Source: an uncultured Dehalococcoidia bacterium
GTDB lineage: Bacteria > Chloroflexota > Dehalococcoidia > Lucifugimonadales > UBA1123
Direction of reading: 5' to 3'
DNA length: 64,000 bases
Assembly: GCA_958296105.1 (NCBI GenBank)
Contig: OY282441.1
Span: 531,800-595,799, forward strand
Position numbers and translations under genes: made by a program. The notes beneath the pieces are model-generated. The model worked only from the letters and a program-made list of their open reading frames with translations, did not search any database and had not been told where the DNA came from. This document shows positions 53,169 through 62,899 of this stretch, one piece after another. The stretch's first letter is position 1. Each line of letters opens with the position of its first letter.

Positions 53169-55481
53169 ATGGGCAGCAGACTAACGTACGGCGACGATAT
53201 CTACGAGGGGGCGAACACGTGGGTAGAGCGCGCGCTGAAGGCGGACGACTCGCTGTTCACGCCGGGCAAGGAAATCTGGTCGATCAGGTGGCTTGAGGAG
53301 CTGCGCGAGCGGTTCTTGGACAATACAGACGTGGAAGGCTCCGGATTCATGGGAAGGCTGGAGCGGCATCTGGAAGGCAGCCCTCCGCAGATCTATCAGC
53401 TGATGGGGGAAGCGCTGTACGTCTACTATCTGGTCGCCTCGAGTATGAAGGGCGAGACGAAAGAGAGGCGTATCAACGAAGTACTCGGATGGTCTGGGCA
53501 GGCGGCAACGATTCCCCCTGAGCTCGTCAGAGGTCTGGACGGAGGAATAGGCAACCCTGGGATGTTTTTCATCGCCAACCCTCAAGTTCAGGCCGGTTTC
53601 ATTGTCGAGTTCGCGGAGCAGTGGAAGGAGCAAGGGACGGGCGAACAGAATCTCATGCTGTCCGATCCATGGAAGTTCAAAGCCTTCGCAGAAGGCGTTG
53701 AATTCCGCAGCGCGCTTCTGCGCGGTAAGAGTTCCGACGGTCAGCGGTACGCTACGCTCCATCTCGTCTTTCCAGACAAGTTCGAGTCAATCATCAGTAC
53801 TGATCACAAGATCAAGATCGCCGAGGCCGAGGCATTCCAAAGCTATGTCACGCAGCCAACTGGCGATGTCGACCGCAAAATCCAGCAGATTCGCTCTGTT
53901 CTCGAAACCGCATATGGAAGTCCAGATCACCTCTTCTATTATCCGGAAATCAGGATCCAGTGGGACGACAGCTACGATCCTTGGGATGAGTTGGTCAGGC
54001 GCGCCAAGCGCGTCGAGCGCGAAGTCATAGGCAGCGAAGTGGGATTCAAGAATGAATTCGCCAAGGGACTCTCGAATGCGCGCGAAGCGATGGCAGGTGG
54101 AGGCGATGACTGGGTCGATCTCATAAAGGAAGCGAACCCAAACAATCTCATCAACTGGAGGAATTGGAATCCCTTTCTCGGCTGGGTCGAGAACAATCAA
54201 GAAGACGCTCGGAAGGCGATGCAAGCGCTCTGGGCGGAGGACGATTCACCCATCTCTGAACGGATCGGGGATTTCATGGACATGTTTCCCCCATCCGTGC
54301 TAGGCCGCGGCGTCGGAATCCGCGCGTCCGTTGCCGCCGGCTTGCTAATGGGAGTGGATCCCAAGCTGTATCCTCCATTTAGGATCACCATATTCAGAGC
54401 GGCATACAAATTTACAAGATACGACGAACCGGAGCGGGGCGCGAAGGAGGCGGAGCTGTACGAACACGCTCTGGGCTTTCTGGACAAGTTCATCGAGGAA
54501 GCTGACAAGCGCGGGCTGACCATAAACGATCGTCTTGAAGCGCAATCCATCTTGTGGCGAATCTCGCTCGACGATCCTCCTGCGCCGCTGCCCGTGGATG
54601 ACTTCGAACGTCTGGCAGAGGAGCTGCTTCTGCCCGTAGGGTTTCTAAAGGAGATCGAGGCGCTCTTGGCCGACAAGAGGCAGGTAATCTTCCAAGGGCC
54701 GCCGGGGACGGGGAAGACCTACGTTGCGCAGGCGCTGGCGCGGCATCTCGCGGGGGCGGGCGAGCGGGTGACGCTGGTTCAGTTCCATCCGTCCTACGCA
54801 TACGAGGACTTCATCCAGGGGTTTAGGCCCACGCTCAGCGGCGGACAGGCGGGGTTCGAGCTGAGAGACGGGCCGCTCGTGCGCTCGGCTCGGCAAGCGA
54901 TAGCGGAGCCGGACAAGCAGCACTTCCTAGTAATAGACGAGATCAATCGCGGCAACCTGTCCAAAGTCTTCGGGGAGCTGTACTTCCTGCTGGAGTACAG
55001 GGACAAAGAGATAAGCCTTCAGTACTCGGACGAGAAGTTTCGGCTGCCCGGCAATCTGCACTTCATCGGCACGATGAACACGGCGGACCGCTCCATCGCG
55101 CTGGTGGACTCGGCTCTGAGACGGCGGTTCTACTTCGTGGGGTTCGACGCGGACGGCGAGCCTGTGAAAGGACTCCTGCGCCGCTGGCTGAACAAGAACG
55201 GCATGGACGGCATGGGGTGGGTGGCGGACATGGTGGAACGCGCGAACGATCTGCTGAAGGACGATCCGCACTCCGCCATTGGGCCGAGCTACTTCATGCG
55301 CAAAGGGCTGACAGAGGACGTCGCGCGCCGAATATGGAAGCACGGCGTACTGCCCTACGTGGAAGAGCGGCTGTTCGAAGGGAGCGAGCGCATGGGCGAG
55401 TTCGATTTCGACAGGCTGCGCGGAGCGAGCCGACAGGCAGACTCGGACGAACGCAACGTGAACGGCGCAGGCGATGCGTGA
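53169..55481 (+). CDS. mcrB: McrB-like AAA+ GTPase of a type IV restriction system
   Basis: A 770-aa motor subunit. Residues about 1-490 are the large N-terminal region seen in some McrB-like proteins, including the duplicated first 270. The AAA+ core follows: Walker A IFQGPPGTGKTYVAQ near 505, HPSYAYEDFIQGFRP, Walker B FLVIDEINRGNLSKVFGELY, and MNTADRSIALVDSALRRRF, the McrB-specific signature. With McrC it would translocate on and cut modified or foreign DNA. The mcrC start overlaps its stop by eight bases. The first half is less G+C-rich than the second. Confidence 0.92.
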   Translation: MGSRLTYGDDIYEGANTWVERALKADDSLFTPGKEIWSIRWLEELRERFLDNTDVEGSGFMGRLERHLEGSPPQIYQLMGEALYVYYLVASSMKGETKERRINEVLGWSGQAATIPPELVRGLDGGIGNPGMFFIANPQVQAGFIVEFAEQWKEQGTGEQNLMLSDPWKFKAFAEGVEFRSALLRGKSSDGQRYATLHLVFPDKFESIISTDHKIKIAEAEAFQSYVTQPTGDVDRKIQQIRSVLETAYGSPDHLFYYPEIRIQWDDSYDPWDELVRRAKRVEREVIGSEVGFKNEFAKGLSNAREAMAGGGDDWVDLIKEANPNNLINWRNWNPFLGWVENNQEDARKAMQALWAEDDSPISERIGDFMDMFPPSVLGRGVGIRASVAAGLLMGVDPKLYPPFRITIFRAAYKFTRYDEPERGAKEAELYEHALGFLDKFIEEADKRGLTINDRLEAQSILWRISLDDPPAPLPVDDFERLAEELLLPVGFLKEIEALLADKRQVIFQGPPGTGKTYVAQALARHLAGAGERVTLVQFHPSYAYEDFIQGFRPTLSGGQAGFELRDGPLVRSARQAIAEPDKQHFLVIDEINRGNLSKVFGELYFLLEYRDKEISLQYSDEKFRLPGNLHFIGTMNTADRSIALVDSALRRRFYFVGFDADGEPVKGLLRRWLNKNGMDGMGWVADMVERANDLLKDDPHSAIGPSYFMRKGLTEDVARRIWKHGVLPYVEERLFEGSERMGEFDFDRLRGASRQADSDERNVNGAGDA

Positions 55482-56706
55482 GATAGATCTGAAAGAGTAC
55501 GAGCGGAGTGAGCCGTATAAGCTGTCGGCGTCCGAGCGGGATGCGCTGGGACGTCTGGATCTGTCCATCGGCATCGAGCCGGCCCGGGGAGAGGATGGCT
55601 GGTACGCGCTGACGCCGGGATCGAAGGTCGGCGCGGCGGAGGTCGGCGGATTGTCGGTCCTCATACGTCCCAAGATCGGCATTCCGAATCTGCTGTCGCT
55701 GGCGTGCTACGCTAGCGGACTGGTCAAGCTGCGGAGCGAAGACTTCGATTTCCACAGTGACGACGCTCTGCCGGACGTTGTGGCTCGGGCGCTGGCGCGT
55801 CACGCGAGGCGGGCGTTCGCTCGCGGGCTGCTGCACGGCTACCGCGCGGAGGAGGACGCGCTCCACACGGTGCGCGGTCGGGTGCGCTTCGAGGATCAGA
55901 TACGGCGGCGGCTCGGCGCTCCCCTGCCGGTGGAGGTGAGGTACGACGAGTTCACGGACGACGTTACGGCGAACCGTCTGGTGAAGGCGGCGGCGGCGCG
56001 GCTGAGAGTGATGCGCCTGCGCTCGGCGGAGGCGCGGCGCGGGCTGGGCTGGACGCTCGGCACACTGGACAACGTTTCGCTGGTGGAGTTTCCGAGCGGC
56101 GACGTCCCTGCCATACGCTACGACCGCCTGAACGAGCATTACCGAAACGTTGTCGAGCTGTCGCGGCTGATCCTGCGACGCAGTGTGTTCGAGTCGAGGC
56201 GCGGAGAGGAGCGCGCCAGCGGCTTCCTGATGGATATGAACGGGGTGTTCCAAGAGTTCCTGACGCAGGCGCTGAGAGAGGCGCTTGGGGTATCGGCAAG
56301 AACGCTGCGCTCGGACGAGAATCTGTCTCGCACGGTGACGCTGGACGAAGCCGGGCGGCTGTCGCTGAAGCCGGATCTGTCGTGGTGGGAAGGCGGCGTC
56401 TGCCGATTCGTGGGGGACGCGAAGTACAAGAGAGTAGGCGGCGATGGAAGTGCGCCCGCGCCCGACCTGTATCAGATGCTCGCCTATACGACCGCGCTCG
56501 ACCTGCCAAAGGGCTTGCTGATCTACGCGAAGGGGGAGGCGGACGCGGCGAAGCACCGCATCCGCCACTGCGGGAAGCTGCTGGAAGTGGCGGCGCTGGA
56601 TCTGTCCGGGACGCTGGACGAGACGCTGGCGCGAGTAAGGGTACTGGCGAACAGGGTCAGGAACATGCGCGACGAGGCGCGGGGGATTCGCGCCGCGCCT
56701 GTGTAG
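55474..56706 (+). CDS. mcrC: McrC-like nuclease subunit
   Basis: A 410-aa protein that stimulates McrB and carries the nuclease. The N-terminal part has VGGLSVLIRPKIGIPNLLSL and HTVRGRVRFEDQI; the C-terminal PD-(D/E)xK core reads LKPDLSWW and VGDAKYKR, followed by DLYQMLAYTTAL. It is complete for the family. The ATG at 55474 lies inside the last codons of mcrB, ensuring coupled synthesis. Confidence 0.92.
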   Translation: MREIDLKEYERSEPYKLSASERDALGRLDLSIGIEPARGEDGWYALTPGSKVGAAEVGGLSVLIRPKIGIPNLLSLACYASGLVKLRSEDFDFHSDDALPDVVARALARHARRAFARGLLHGYRAEEDALHTVRGRVRFEDQIRRRLGAPLPVEVRYDEFTDDVTANRLVKAAAARLRVMRLRSAEARRGLGWTLGTLDNVSLVEFPSGDVPAIRYDRLNEHYRNVVELSRLILRRSVFESRRGEERASGFLMDMNGVFQEFLTQALREALGVSARTLRSDENLSRTVTLDEAGRLSLKPDLSWWEGGVCRFVGDAKYKRVGGDGSAPAPDLYQMLAYTTALDLPKGLLIYAKGEADAAKHRIRHCGKLLEVAALDLSGTLDETLARVRVLANRVRNMRDEARGIRAAPV

Positions 56707-56744
56707 TGTAGAATGCGCTGGCGACGCACTGCACGAGTCGGGAG

Positions 56745-58037
56745 ATGACGATGAGCTACGGAATCCGAATATTGGCTGCCGCGCTCGGCGTGTGTCTCGC
56801 GCTCGGCGCGTGCGGCGGGGGCGAGACGCAGTCGGATTCGATCGTGGAGGTCGCCAAGGGCGAGGCGGTTCAGGCGCGCGCGATGTTTTCGTTCACGGGG
56901 GCTTCCTCGCAGGGCGAGACGCTGCGCCGCGCAGTGGATCTGGCAGTCGAAGACTTCAGCGGGGGGATACACGGCTACGAGGTCGCCTTCGGGGAGACGC
57001 TGGACAGTGGATGCTCCACGGAGAGCGGGAGCGATGCCGCTCGCCAAGTCGCAGCGGACGGGCGCGTGGCCGGCGTCATCGGGACGACCTGCTCGGTCGC
57101 GGCGGTCGGGGCCTCGCCCATTCTGAGCGCGGCGGGGCTGTCGATGATCTCGCCGTCCAACACCTCGCCGGCGCTCACTTCCGATCTCGCGGGGAACGAA
57201 GGTCCTGACTATCATCCGGGCTACTTCCGCATCTCCAACAACGACCTGTACAATGCGCCGGCCGTGGCGGATTTCGCCTACGTGGAGCTTGGCCTGCGGC
57301 GCATGGCGACACTGCACGACGGAGACACCTACACGAGCGGGATGGCGGCAGCGTTCGGCAAGGCATACACGGAGCTGGGCGGAGAGGTGGTTGCGGCAGA
57401 GTCGATCAGCAAAGGCGATACGGACATGTCGGGGGTTCTCTCGCGGTTCGCCGCGGCGGCGCCGGACGGCGTGTTCTTCCCGATATTCGCGCCGGAGGGC
57501 GAGATATTGGTTCGGCAGGCGCGGGAGATGGAGGCGCTGGACGGCGTGACGCTCATCGGCGGAGATGCGCTGGTGGTGGTGGACTTCCTATCCGCGCCCG
57601 AGACGGAAGGGGTCTATCTGGCGGGGCCGGAGTCGGTCTTCACCGGGCGCAATTCGGCTACGGGTATGGACGCGAGCGAGGTCTTGGCGGCGTTCGAGAC
57701 GGCTTACGGAGAGTCTCCGCCGTCTCCGTACTGGGCGCATACATACGATGCGACCACGATGCTTCTGACGGCGATCCGCAACGCCGCGGTGAAGGAGGAG
57801 GGGAACATCCTCACGCGCGCGCTGGGGCTTGCGGACGAGAGGCTGATCATAGACCGCGCCGAGATTCGCAAAGTCATGGGCAGGGACGGGGCGCAGAATC
57901 TCCAAGGGCTGACCGGCGAGATACGGTGCGACGAGTTCGGAGACTGCGGCGAGATCCGCGTGAACATCTACCGCCACACTGACGCAAGTATCACGGACCC
58001 GGCGCTGCTGGAGGTGGTGTACCGCTTCGATCCGTGA
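56745..58037 (+). CDS. periplasmic binding lipoprotein of the branched-chain amino acid (LivK) type
   Basis: A 430-aa type I periplasmic-binding-fold lipoprotein. Signal peptide with lipobox LALGAC near residue 24. The mature part has FSFTGASSQGETLRRAVDLAV, VIGTTCSVAAVGASPILSAAGL, SPSNTSPAL, GYFRISNND and YDATTMLLTAI, typical of LivK/urea/amide receptors. No permease or ATPase is adjacent, so it is an orphan receptor. The second ATG (56751) is equally possible. Confidence 0.88.
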   Translation: MTMSYGIRILAAALGVCLALGACGGGETQSDSIVEVAKGEAVQARAMFSFTGASSQGETLRRAVDLAVEDFSGGIHGYEVAFGETLDSGCSTESGSDAARQVAADGRVAGVIGTTCSVAAVGASPILSAAGLSMISPSNTSPALTSDLAGNEGPDYHPGYFRISNNDLYNAPAVADFAYVELGLRRMATLHDGDTYTSGMAAAFGKAYTELGGEVVAAESISKGDTDMSGVLSRFAAAAPDGVFFPIFAPEGEILVRQAREMEALDGVTLIGGDALVVVDFLSAPETEGVYLAGPESVFTGRNSATGMDASEVLAAFETAYGESPPSPYWAHTYDATTMLLTAIRNAAVKEEGNILTRALGLADERLIIDRAEIRKVMGRDGAQNLQGLTGEIRCDEFGDCGEIRVNIYRHTDASITDPALLEVVYRFDP

Positions 58038-58076
58038 GGGGCGGGGCAGCTCGCCCACAGCGGGGGGGTGTTCTTG

Positions 58077-58082
58077 TATAAT
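58077..58082 (+). promoter_or_regulatory. -10 element of the MoxR operon
   Basis: TATAAT at 58077-58082, 42 bp upstream of the TTG start at 58124. A short repeat cttcgggctt cgg follows in the leader. No clear -35. Confidence 0.4.
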
Positions 58083-58123
58083 CGGAGCAGCTTCGGGCTT
58101 CGGCCTGTGATCAGGAGAGTTTA

Positions 58124-59095
58124 TTGCAGCAGCTAAACGGCGCGAGGGATCTGGCGCAGAGGATAATCGAAAACGTCGAGCGGGTGATGGTGGGCAAGAG
58201 CGAGGCGGTGGAGCTGGGCGTGGTGGCGCTGATGTGCCAAGGACACGCGCTGATCGAGGACGTTCCCGGCGTGGGAAAGACGATGCTCGCGCGCAGCCTC
58301 GCGCGCTCGGTCGGGTGTACGTTCAAGCGTATTCAGTTCACTCCGGACCTACTGCCCACGGACGTGACGGGGGTTTCGATCTACAATCAGCAGACTGGGG
58401 AGTTCGAGTTCAGGGAGGGGCCGATCGTCTCTCAGCTGGTGCTTGCGGACGAGGTGAATCGCGCCACTCCAAAGACGCAGTCCGCCATGCTCGAAGCGAT
58501 GGACGAGAGGCAGGTCACGGTGGAAGGCATCACCCACACGCTGCCAAGTCCGTTCATGGTGATGGCGACGCAGAATCCGGTGGAGTACGAAGGCACGTTC
58601 CCGCTTCCGGAGGCGCAGCTGGACAGGTTCCTGCTCATCATCAGGCTCGGATATCCGACTGTGGAGGAGGAGCTGGAGATCGTGGAGCGTCAGCAGATGG
58701 ATCATCCCATCGAGACGCTGGGGCCGGTGGCGAGCGCGGAGGAGGTTGCCGGTCTCCAGCGCGCTATACGCGACATATACGTTGACGATCTGGTGAAGCG
58801 GTACATAGTTGGCTTGGTGGATTCCACGAGGTCTCACGCGGACGTTGCGCTTGGCGCGTCTCCGCGCGCCTCGCTCGCGCTGTTCAGGGGCGGGCAGGCG
58901 GTGGCGCTGATCAGGGGGCGGGACTTCGTTCTGCCCGACGACGTGAAGGAGCTTGCGGTTCCGATGCTGAGCCATCGGATGATCGTCTCGGCGGCGGCGC
59001 GGATGCGCGGAACGGCCAGCGAGGAGATAGTGGGGGCGATCTTGGACGATACGGCGGTGCCCGGCGGGCAGGCGCGCTCGGCGGGCGGGAGGTAG
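58124..59095 (+). CDS. MoxR-family AAA+ ATPase
   Basis: A 323-aa chaperone ATPase. Walker A in [31 protein letters not shown], Walker [23 protein letters not shown], sensor 1 [23 protein letters not shown] are MoxR signatures. The start is a TTG at 58124 with AGGAGAG five bases upstream. First gene of the usual MoxR-DUF58-transglutaminase trio, which acts at the membrane on an unknown client. Confidence 0.93.
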   Translation: MQQLNGARDLAQRIIENVERVMVGKSEAVELGVVALMCQGHALIEDVPGVGKTMLARSLARSVGCTFKRIQFTPDLLPTDVTGVSIYNQQTGEFEFREGPIVSQLVLADEVNRATPKTQSAMLEAMDERQVTVEGITHTLPSPFMVMATQNPVEYEGTFPLPEAQLDRFLLIIRLGYPTVEEELEIVERQQMDHPIETLGPVASAEEVAGLQRAIRDIYVDDLVKRYIVGLVDSTRSHADVALGASPRASLALFRGGQAVALIRGRDFVLPDDVKELAVPMLSHRMIVSAAARMRGTASEEIVGAILDDTAVPGGQARSAGGR

Positions 59096-59123
59096 TCCGA
59101 TTTCCTCCTCCGTCAGGCTGCTG

Positions 59124-60359
59124 GTGCAGAAACGGTTCTACCTCGTGATCGGGCTGATCGTGGTCACGGCGTTTACGGGCGTGGCGACGGGGTTCGGGCT
59201 GTTCTTCAGGCTGATCTACATTCTGGCGATCACGGGCGCGCTTGCCTTTCTGTGGAACTGGTCGACGGTGAGGGGGCTGGAGGTGAGCGTGGAGCGGCGC
59301 ACGCGGCGCGCGAGGGTGGGGGACGATATCGAGGAGAGAATCACGGTGCGCAACAAGAGCGCGTGGCCGAAGTCCACTCTGGAGGTGGAGGACGTGACGG
59401 ACATGCCCGGCTACCACAACGGCAGGGTTCTCAACCTGCCGACCAAAGGGTTTCGCTCTTGGCGCACTCTTGCGCCCGCAAGGAAGCGGGGCATCTACAA
59501 GCTGGGGCCTGTGCGCGTATCGAATACGGACGCCTTCGGGCTGTTCAGGCGCGATCAGGACTTCGGGGGGCAGGACGATCTGGTGGTCTATCCACGGGTT
59601 CACGAGCTGCGGGACTTCGAGATTCCGGCGGGCTTTCTCACGGGTGAGAGCGCGGCGCGGCGGCGGTCTCACGATCTGACTCCACACGCGGCGAGTGTGC
59701 GCGAATACTCGTTCGGGGACAGTCTGAGCAGAATTCACTGGAACAGCACGGCGAGAACGGGCAGACTGATGTCCAAGGAGTTCGATCTGGGGCTGGCTAG
59801 CGATGTGTGGATACTGGTCGATCTGCACCGCGACGTTCAGGCGGGCGAGCTGGAGGACAGCACGGACGAGTACGCGGTTTCGATAGGGGCGTCTCTGGCG
59901 CAGAAATACATAGGGGCGCAGCTGCCGGTGGGTCTGATCTCCTACGGGGACGACCGCTACCTGCTTCCGGCAGACACGGGCGCGGGGCAGTACGAGCGCA
60001 TCATGGAGTTCCTGGCGCGGAGCAAGGCGGAGGGGAGCGTACCCCTGGAGGACGTGATCTCACGCGAGGAGCAGCTGTGGGGAACTCACAGCTCGCTGGT
60101 GGTGATAACTTCGTCGCATCGGGAGGCGTGGACGGTGGCGGTGCGAGAGCTCGGGCGGCGGCGCGTCAGGGTGGCGGTCATCCTCATAGACGGGGCATCC
60201 TTCGGAGGGATGTTCCGCAGCATGGATACGGTGCCGCTGCTGTACGATGCCGGAGTGGCGCCGTTCGTGGTGCGTATGGGAGACGACATACCGGTTGCGC
60301 TGGCGCGACCGTACACCTTCGACGCGCTTGCGGAGTCGGAGACTGGGGAGGCGGTATGA
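59124..60359 (+). CDS. DUF58 membrane-anchored protein
   Basis: A 411-aa protein with two N-terminal helices (LVIGLIVVTAFTGVATGFGLF and IYILAITGALAFLWNW) and a cytoplasmic VWA-like DUF58 core. DSLSRIHWNSTARTGRLMSKEFD is the family signature, preceded by RKRGIYKLGPVRVSNTDAFG. The start is GTG at 59124; an ATT eight codons upstream is also conceivable. It partners MoxR. The stop overlaps the next ATG (ATGA). Confidence 0.9.
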   Translation: MQKRFYLVIGLIVVTAFTGVATGFGLFFRLIYILAITGALAFLWNWSTVRGLEVSVERRTRRARVGDDIEERITVRNKSAWPKSTLEVEDVTDMPGYHNGRVLNLPTKGFRSWRTLAPARKRGIYKLGPVRVSNTDAFGLFRRDQDFGGQDDLVVYPRVHELRDFEIPAGFLTGESAARRRSHDLTPHAASVREYSFGDSLSRIHWNSTARTGRLMSKEFDLGLASDVWILVDLHRDVQAGELEDSTDEYAVSIGASLAQKYIGAQLPVGLISYGDDRYLLPADTGAGQYERIMEFLARSKAEGSVPLEDVISREEQLWGTHSSLVVITSSHREAWTVAVRELGRRRVRVAVILIDGASFGGMFRSMDTVPLLYDAGVAPFVVRMGDDIPVALARPYTFDALAESETGEAV

Positions 60360-62899
60360 GCTCTCAGACTCGGAGCATAGGGGATCTGCTGGGCAGTCGC
60401 GGGGAGAGGGCCGAGAGGCCGATGAACCCCGCGCTGGCGTGGATCCAGAAGTACAGCCCAAGCCAAGGGTGGGCGACGTTCGTCATACTGCTTCTCACGC
60501 TCTTGGTGGTGTCCAACTCCATCAACGTGGCGGACTGGGTGGACTTCGAGGGGCTGACCGCTATTATGGTGTGGTCGGCAGTGGTTGGCTTGGCGCTGTC
60601 GAAGATTCGCGCGCGCTGGTTCGCGCTGATTCCGGCGGGTCTGCTGACAGGCGCGTTCGCCATTCTGTGGCAGGCGGCGGGCCAGATGGGGGGAGAGTCG
60701 GCGGCGGATGGGCTGCGGGTGGTCTTCGAGCGGCTGGGCGTGTGGTGGGAAGCGGCGACCACAGGAGGGATCAGCACCGACCTCTTGCCGTTCTTCCTGG
60801 CTATGCTGACCATCGGCTGGTGCGTAGGGTTCTTCAGCTCGTGGTTCATCTTCAGGAGCGACAACGTATGGGTGGCGGTGGTTCTGATGGGGACGGCGAT
60901 CTTGACGAATCTGAGCTTTCTGCCGGAGAGCTTCGCCTTCCGATTCTTCATGTTCGTCTTTCTCGCCATGATTCTGGTGGTGAGGGTGAGCTTCGTCCAG
61001 CGGCACGAGCGGTGGAAGGCTCTGGGCGTGAGCTTCACGTCCGCCACCAGCTGGCTCGCGCTGCACGCGACGATCTGGTTCAGCATAGTAGTTGTGATAG
61101 TCGCGCTGGCGCTGCCGCTCAGGGTCTACACGAACGAGACGGCGGCGCGGGTGTGGACGGTGGGGCGAACGCCTGTCGCCAGCGCGGAAGACTTCTTCGC
61201 GCGCATGTTCGCGGCGCTGCCGTCCAAGATGGATCAGCCGGGCAGGTTCTTCAGCAAGTGGCTTCCGTTCACGGGAAAGATATCGTTCGGGGGCGAGCCG
61301 GTCGGGTGGGCGAGCAGCAGGTATCCGTCCTACTGGACGTCGCAGACGTACAACTACTACACCTCGAAGGGCTGGATAGCCACGGAGACCGAGCATCTGG
61401 ACATAGGGCCGGATACGCTGCCCCCGCCTCGACGGGACGGCTTGGAGCGGGTGGCGGAGAGCCAAATCATGCAGCTTGGCTTCGAGACGAACAGCTTCCT
61501 GACGGGCGGAGATTTCGAGTGGGTGAGCCGCGAGGGTACGGTGGAGTCGCTGGCGCCCAGGAAGTTCGCCATCTACATGAACGACTCTTCGGTGGATGCG
61601 GAGTATCCGCAGGATATACAGGAGCTTGCGGCGCAGGTGCGGACGAACGCGGCGGGGCTGACCGCCGTCCACGCGCAGGCGACTATCTCGGACATACTGC
61701 CCAGCGACCTGCTGATCGTGGACGTGGAGGCTGACTCTTCGGACGCGACTCAGAGGGTGACGCTCCAGCGCAAAGCGCCCACGGCGCCGGAGCTGGTGGC
61801 GTGGAGCTTCTCCGAGCGATCCACGGCGCACGAACCCTATCGGATGACGTCTTACGTGTCGGTGGCGACGGACGACGATCTGAGGGGGGCATCGACCGAG
61901 TACGAGGCGTTCACGACGGATCACTACCTTCAGCTGCCCTCCTCCCTGCCGCAGAGGGTGGGGGAGCTTGCGGAGAGTGTGACGGCGGGCGCGGACAACC
62001 CTCTGGACAAGGCGCTCGCCATTCAGGGCTATCTGCGAGGCTCGGAGTTCACCTACTCGCAGGATATCGAGGCTCCGCCTCCGGACTCGGACGGCGTGGA
62101 CTGGTTCCTGTTCGATGCCAAGTCGGGCTACTCGGACTACTTCGGCTCGTCCATGACGGTCATGCTCAGGTCTGTGGGCGTTCCGGCGCGCATGGCGGCG
62201 GGGTACGCTCCGGGCGAGCTGAACGAGGAGGGGCAGAGGGTGATACGCGACTCGGACAGTCACGGCTGGGTGCAGGCGTACTTCCCGGAGTACGGCTGGA
62301 TAGACTTCGAGCCGACTCCGAACTGGCCTACGCACGAGCGTCAGCCGCTGGCGGGGCGGGCAGCGGGCATCATGGAGGATCCTCTCGAAGAGGACCCGGA
62401 CGATGCGCTGGGGGCGCTCGGATTCAATACGTCCATCGAGGATCTGCTGGAAGAGGGGGGCGGCAGCGGCGGGGGCGGCGCGCTCGCGGAGGTGGTCTCG
62501 GACTACTCCCGATATCTGGTGGGCGCGGGCATCGCGCTGGCAGGGGCGGCGGCGATATGGCTGGCGTGGTCTGCCATCTGGAACTTCGGGCTCGGGGCGC
62601 TGGCGCCGGAGTCCAGGCTGTACGCCAAGATGACTAGGCTGGGCTGGCTCGCGGGCTTGGGGCGGAAGCCGGAGCAGACGCCCATCGAGTACGGGGCATA
62701 CGTGGGCCGCTCTGTGCCGGCGGCGGACGAGGGGGCGCGGAAGATAGCTTCGACATACGCGACAGCGCGCTACGGAGGGCGCGAGGCGGACGAGGACGAG
62801 CGCGAGGAGCTTGCGCTGGCGTGGAAGGGGATGAGGCTCAGCCTAGCAAGCCGAATGTTCAGGCGGCTGATTCCGCAGACGCAGGAGAGGCGAGGGTGA
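60356..62899 (+). CDS. transglutaminase-like membrane protein with Cys-to-Ser active site
   Basis: An 847-aa TgpA-like protein. About six N-terminal helices (residues 35-265) precede an outer domain with a transglutaminase-like fold, then one helix (YLVGAGIALAGAAAIWLAW, near 725) and a DUF4129-like tail. The fold motifs VMLRSVGVPARMAAGYAPGE, DSDSHGWVQAYFPEYGWIDFEPTP keep the His and Asp. The nucleophile position, usually GYCxYFA, reads GYSDYFG: Ser593, codon 62132-62134. It may be a hydrolase with Ser or a non-catalytic protein. ATG overlaps the DUF58 stop. Confidence 0.9.
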   Translation: MSSQTRSIGDLLGSRGERAERPMNPALAWIQKYSPSQGWATFVILLLTLLVVSNSINVADWVDFEGLTAIMVWSAVVGLALSKIRARWFALIPAGLLTGAFAILWQAAGQMGGESAADGLRVVFERLGVWWEAATTGGISTDLLPFFLAMLTIGWCVGFFSSWFIFRSDNVWVAVVLMGTAILTNLSFLPESFAFRFFMFVFLAMILVVRVSFVQRHERWKALGVSFTSATSWLALHATIWFSIVVVIVALALPLRVYTNETAARVWTVGRTPVASAEDFFARMFAALPSKMDQPGRFFSKWLPFTGKISFGGEPVGWASSRYPSYWTSQTYNYYTSKGWIATETEHLDIGPDTLPPPRRDGLERVAESQIMQLGFETNSFLTGGDFEWVSREGTVESLAPRKFAIYMNDSSVDAEYPQDIQELAAQVRTNAAGLTAVHAQATISDILPSDLLIVDVEADSSDATQRVTLQRKAPTAPELVAWSFSERSTAHEPYRMTSYVSVATDDDLRGASTEYEAFTTDHYLQLPSSLPQRVGELAESVTAGADNPLDKALAIQGYLRGSEFTYSQDIEAPPPDSDGVDWFLFDAKSGYSDYFGSSMTVMLRSVGVPARMAAGYAPGELNEEGQRVIRDSDSHGWVQAYFPEYGWIDFEPTPNWPTHERQPLAGRAAGIMEDPLEEDPDDALGALGFNTSIEDLLEEGGGSGGGGALAEVVSDYSRYLVGAGIALAGAAAIWLAWSAIWNFGLGALAPESRLYAKMTRLGWLAGLGRKPEQTPIEYGAYVGRSVPAADEGARKIASTYATARYGGREADEDEREELALAWKGMRLSLASRMFRRLIPQTQERRG

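Noticed and set aside
60086-62335. 749-codon minus-strand frame opposite the transglutaminase gene
   Set aside because: Arg-rich shadow of a well-supported gene with no recognisable motif.
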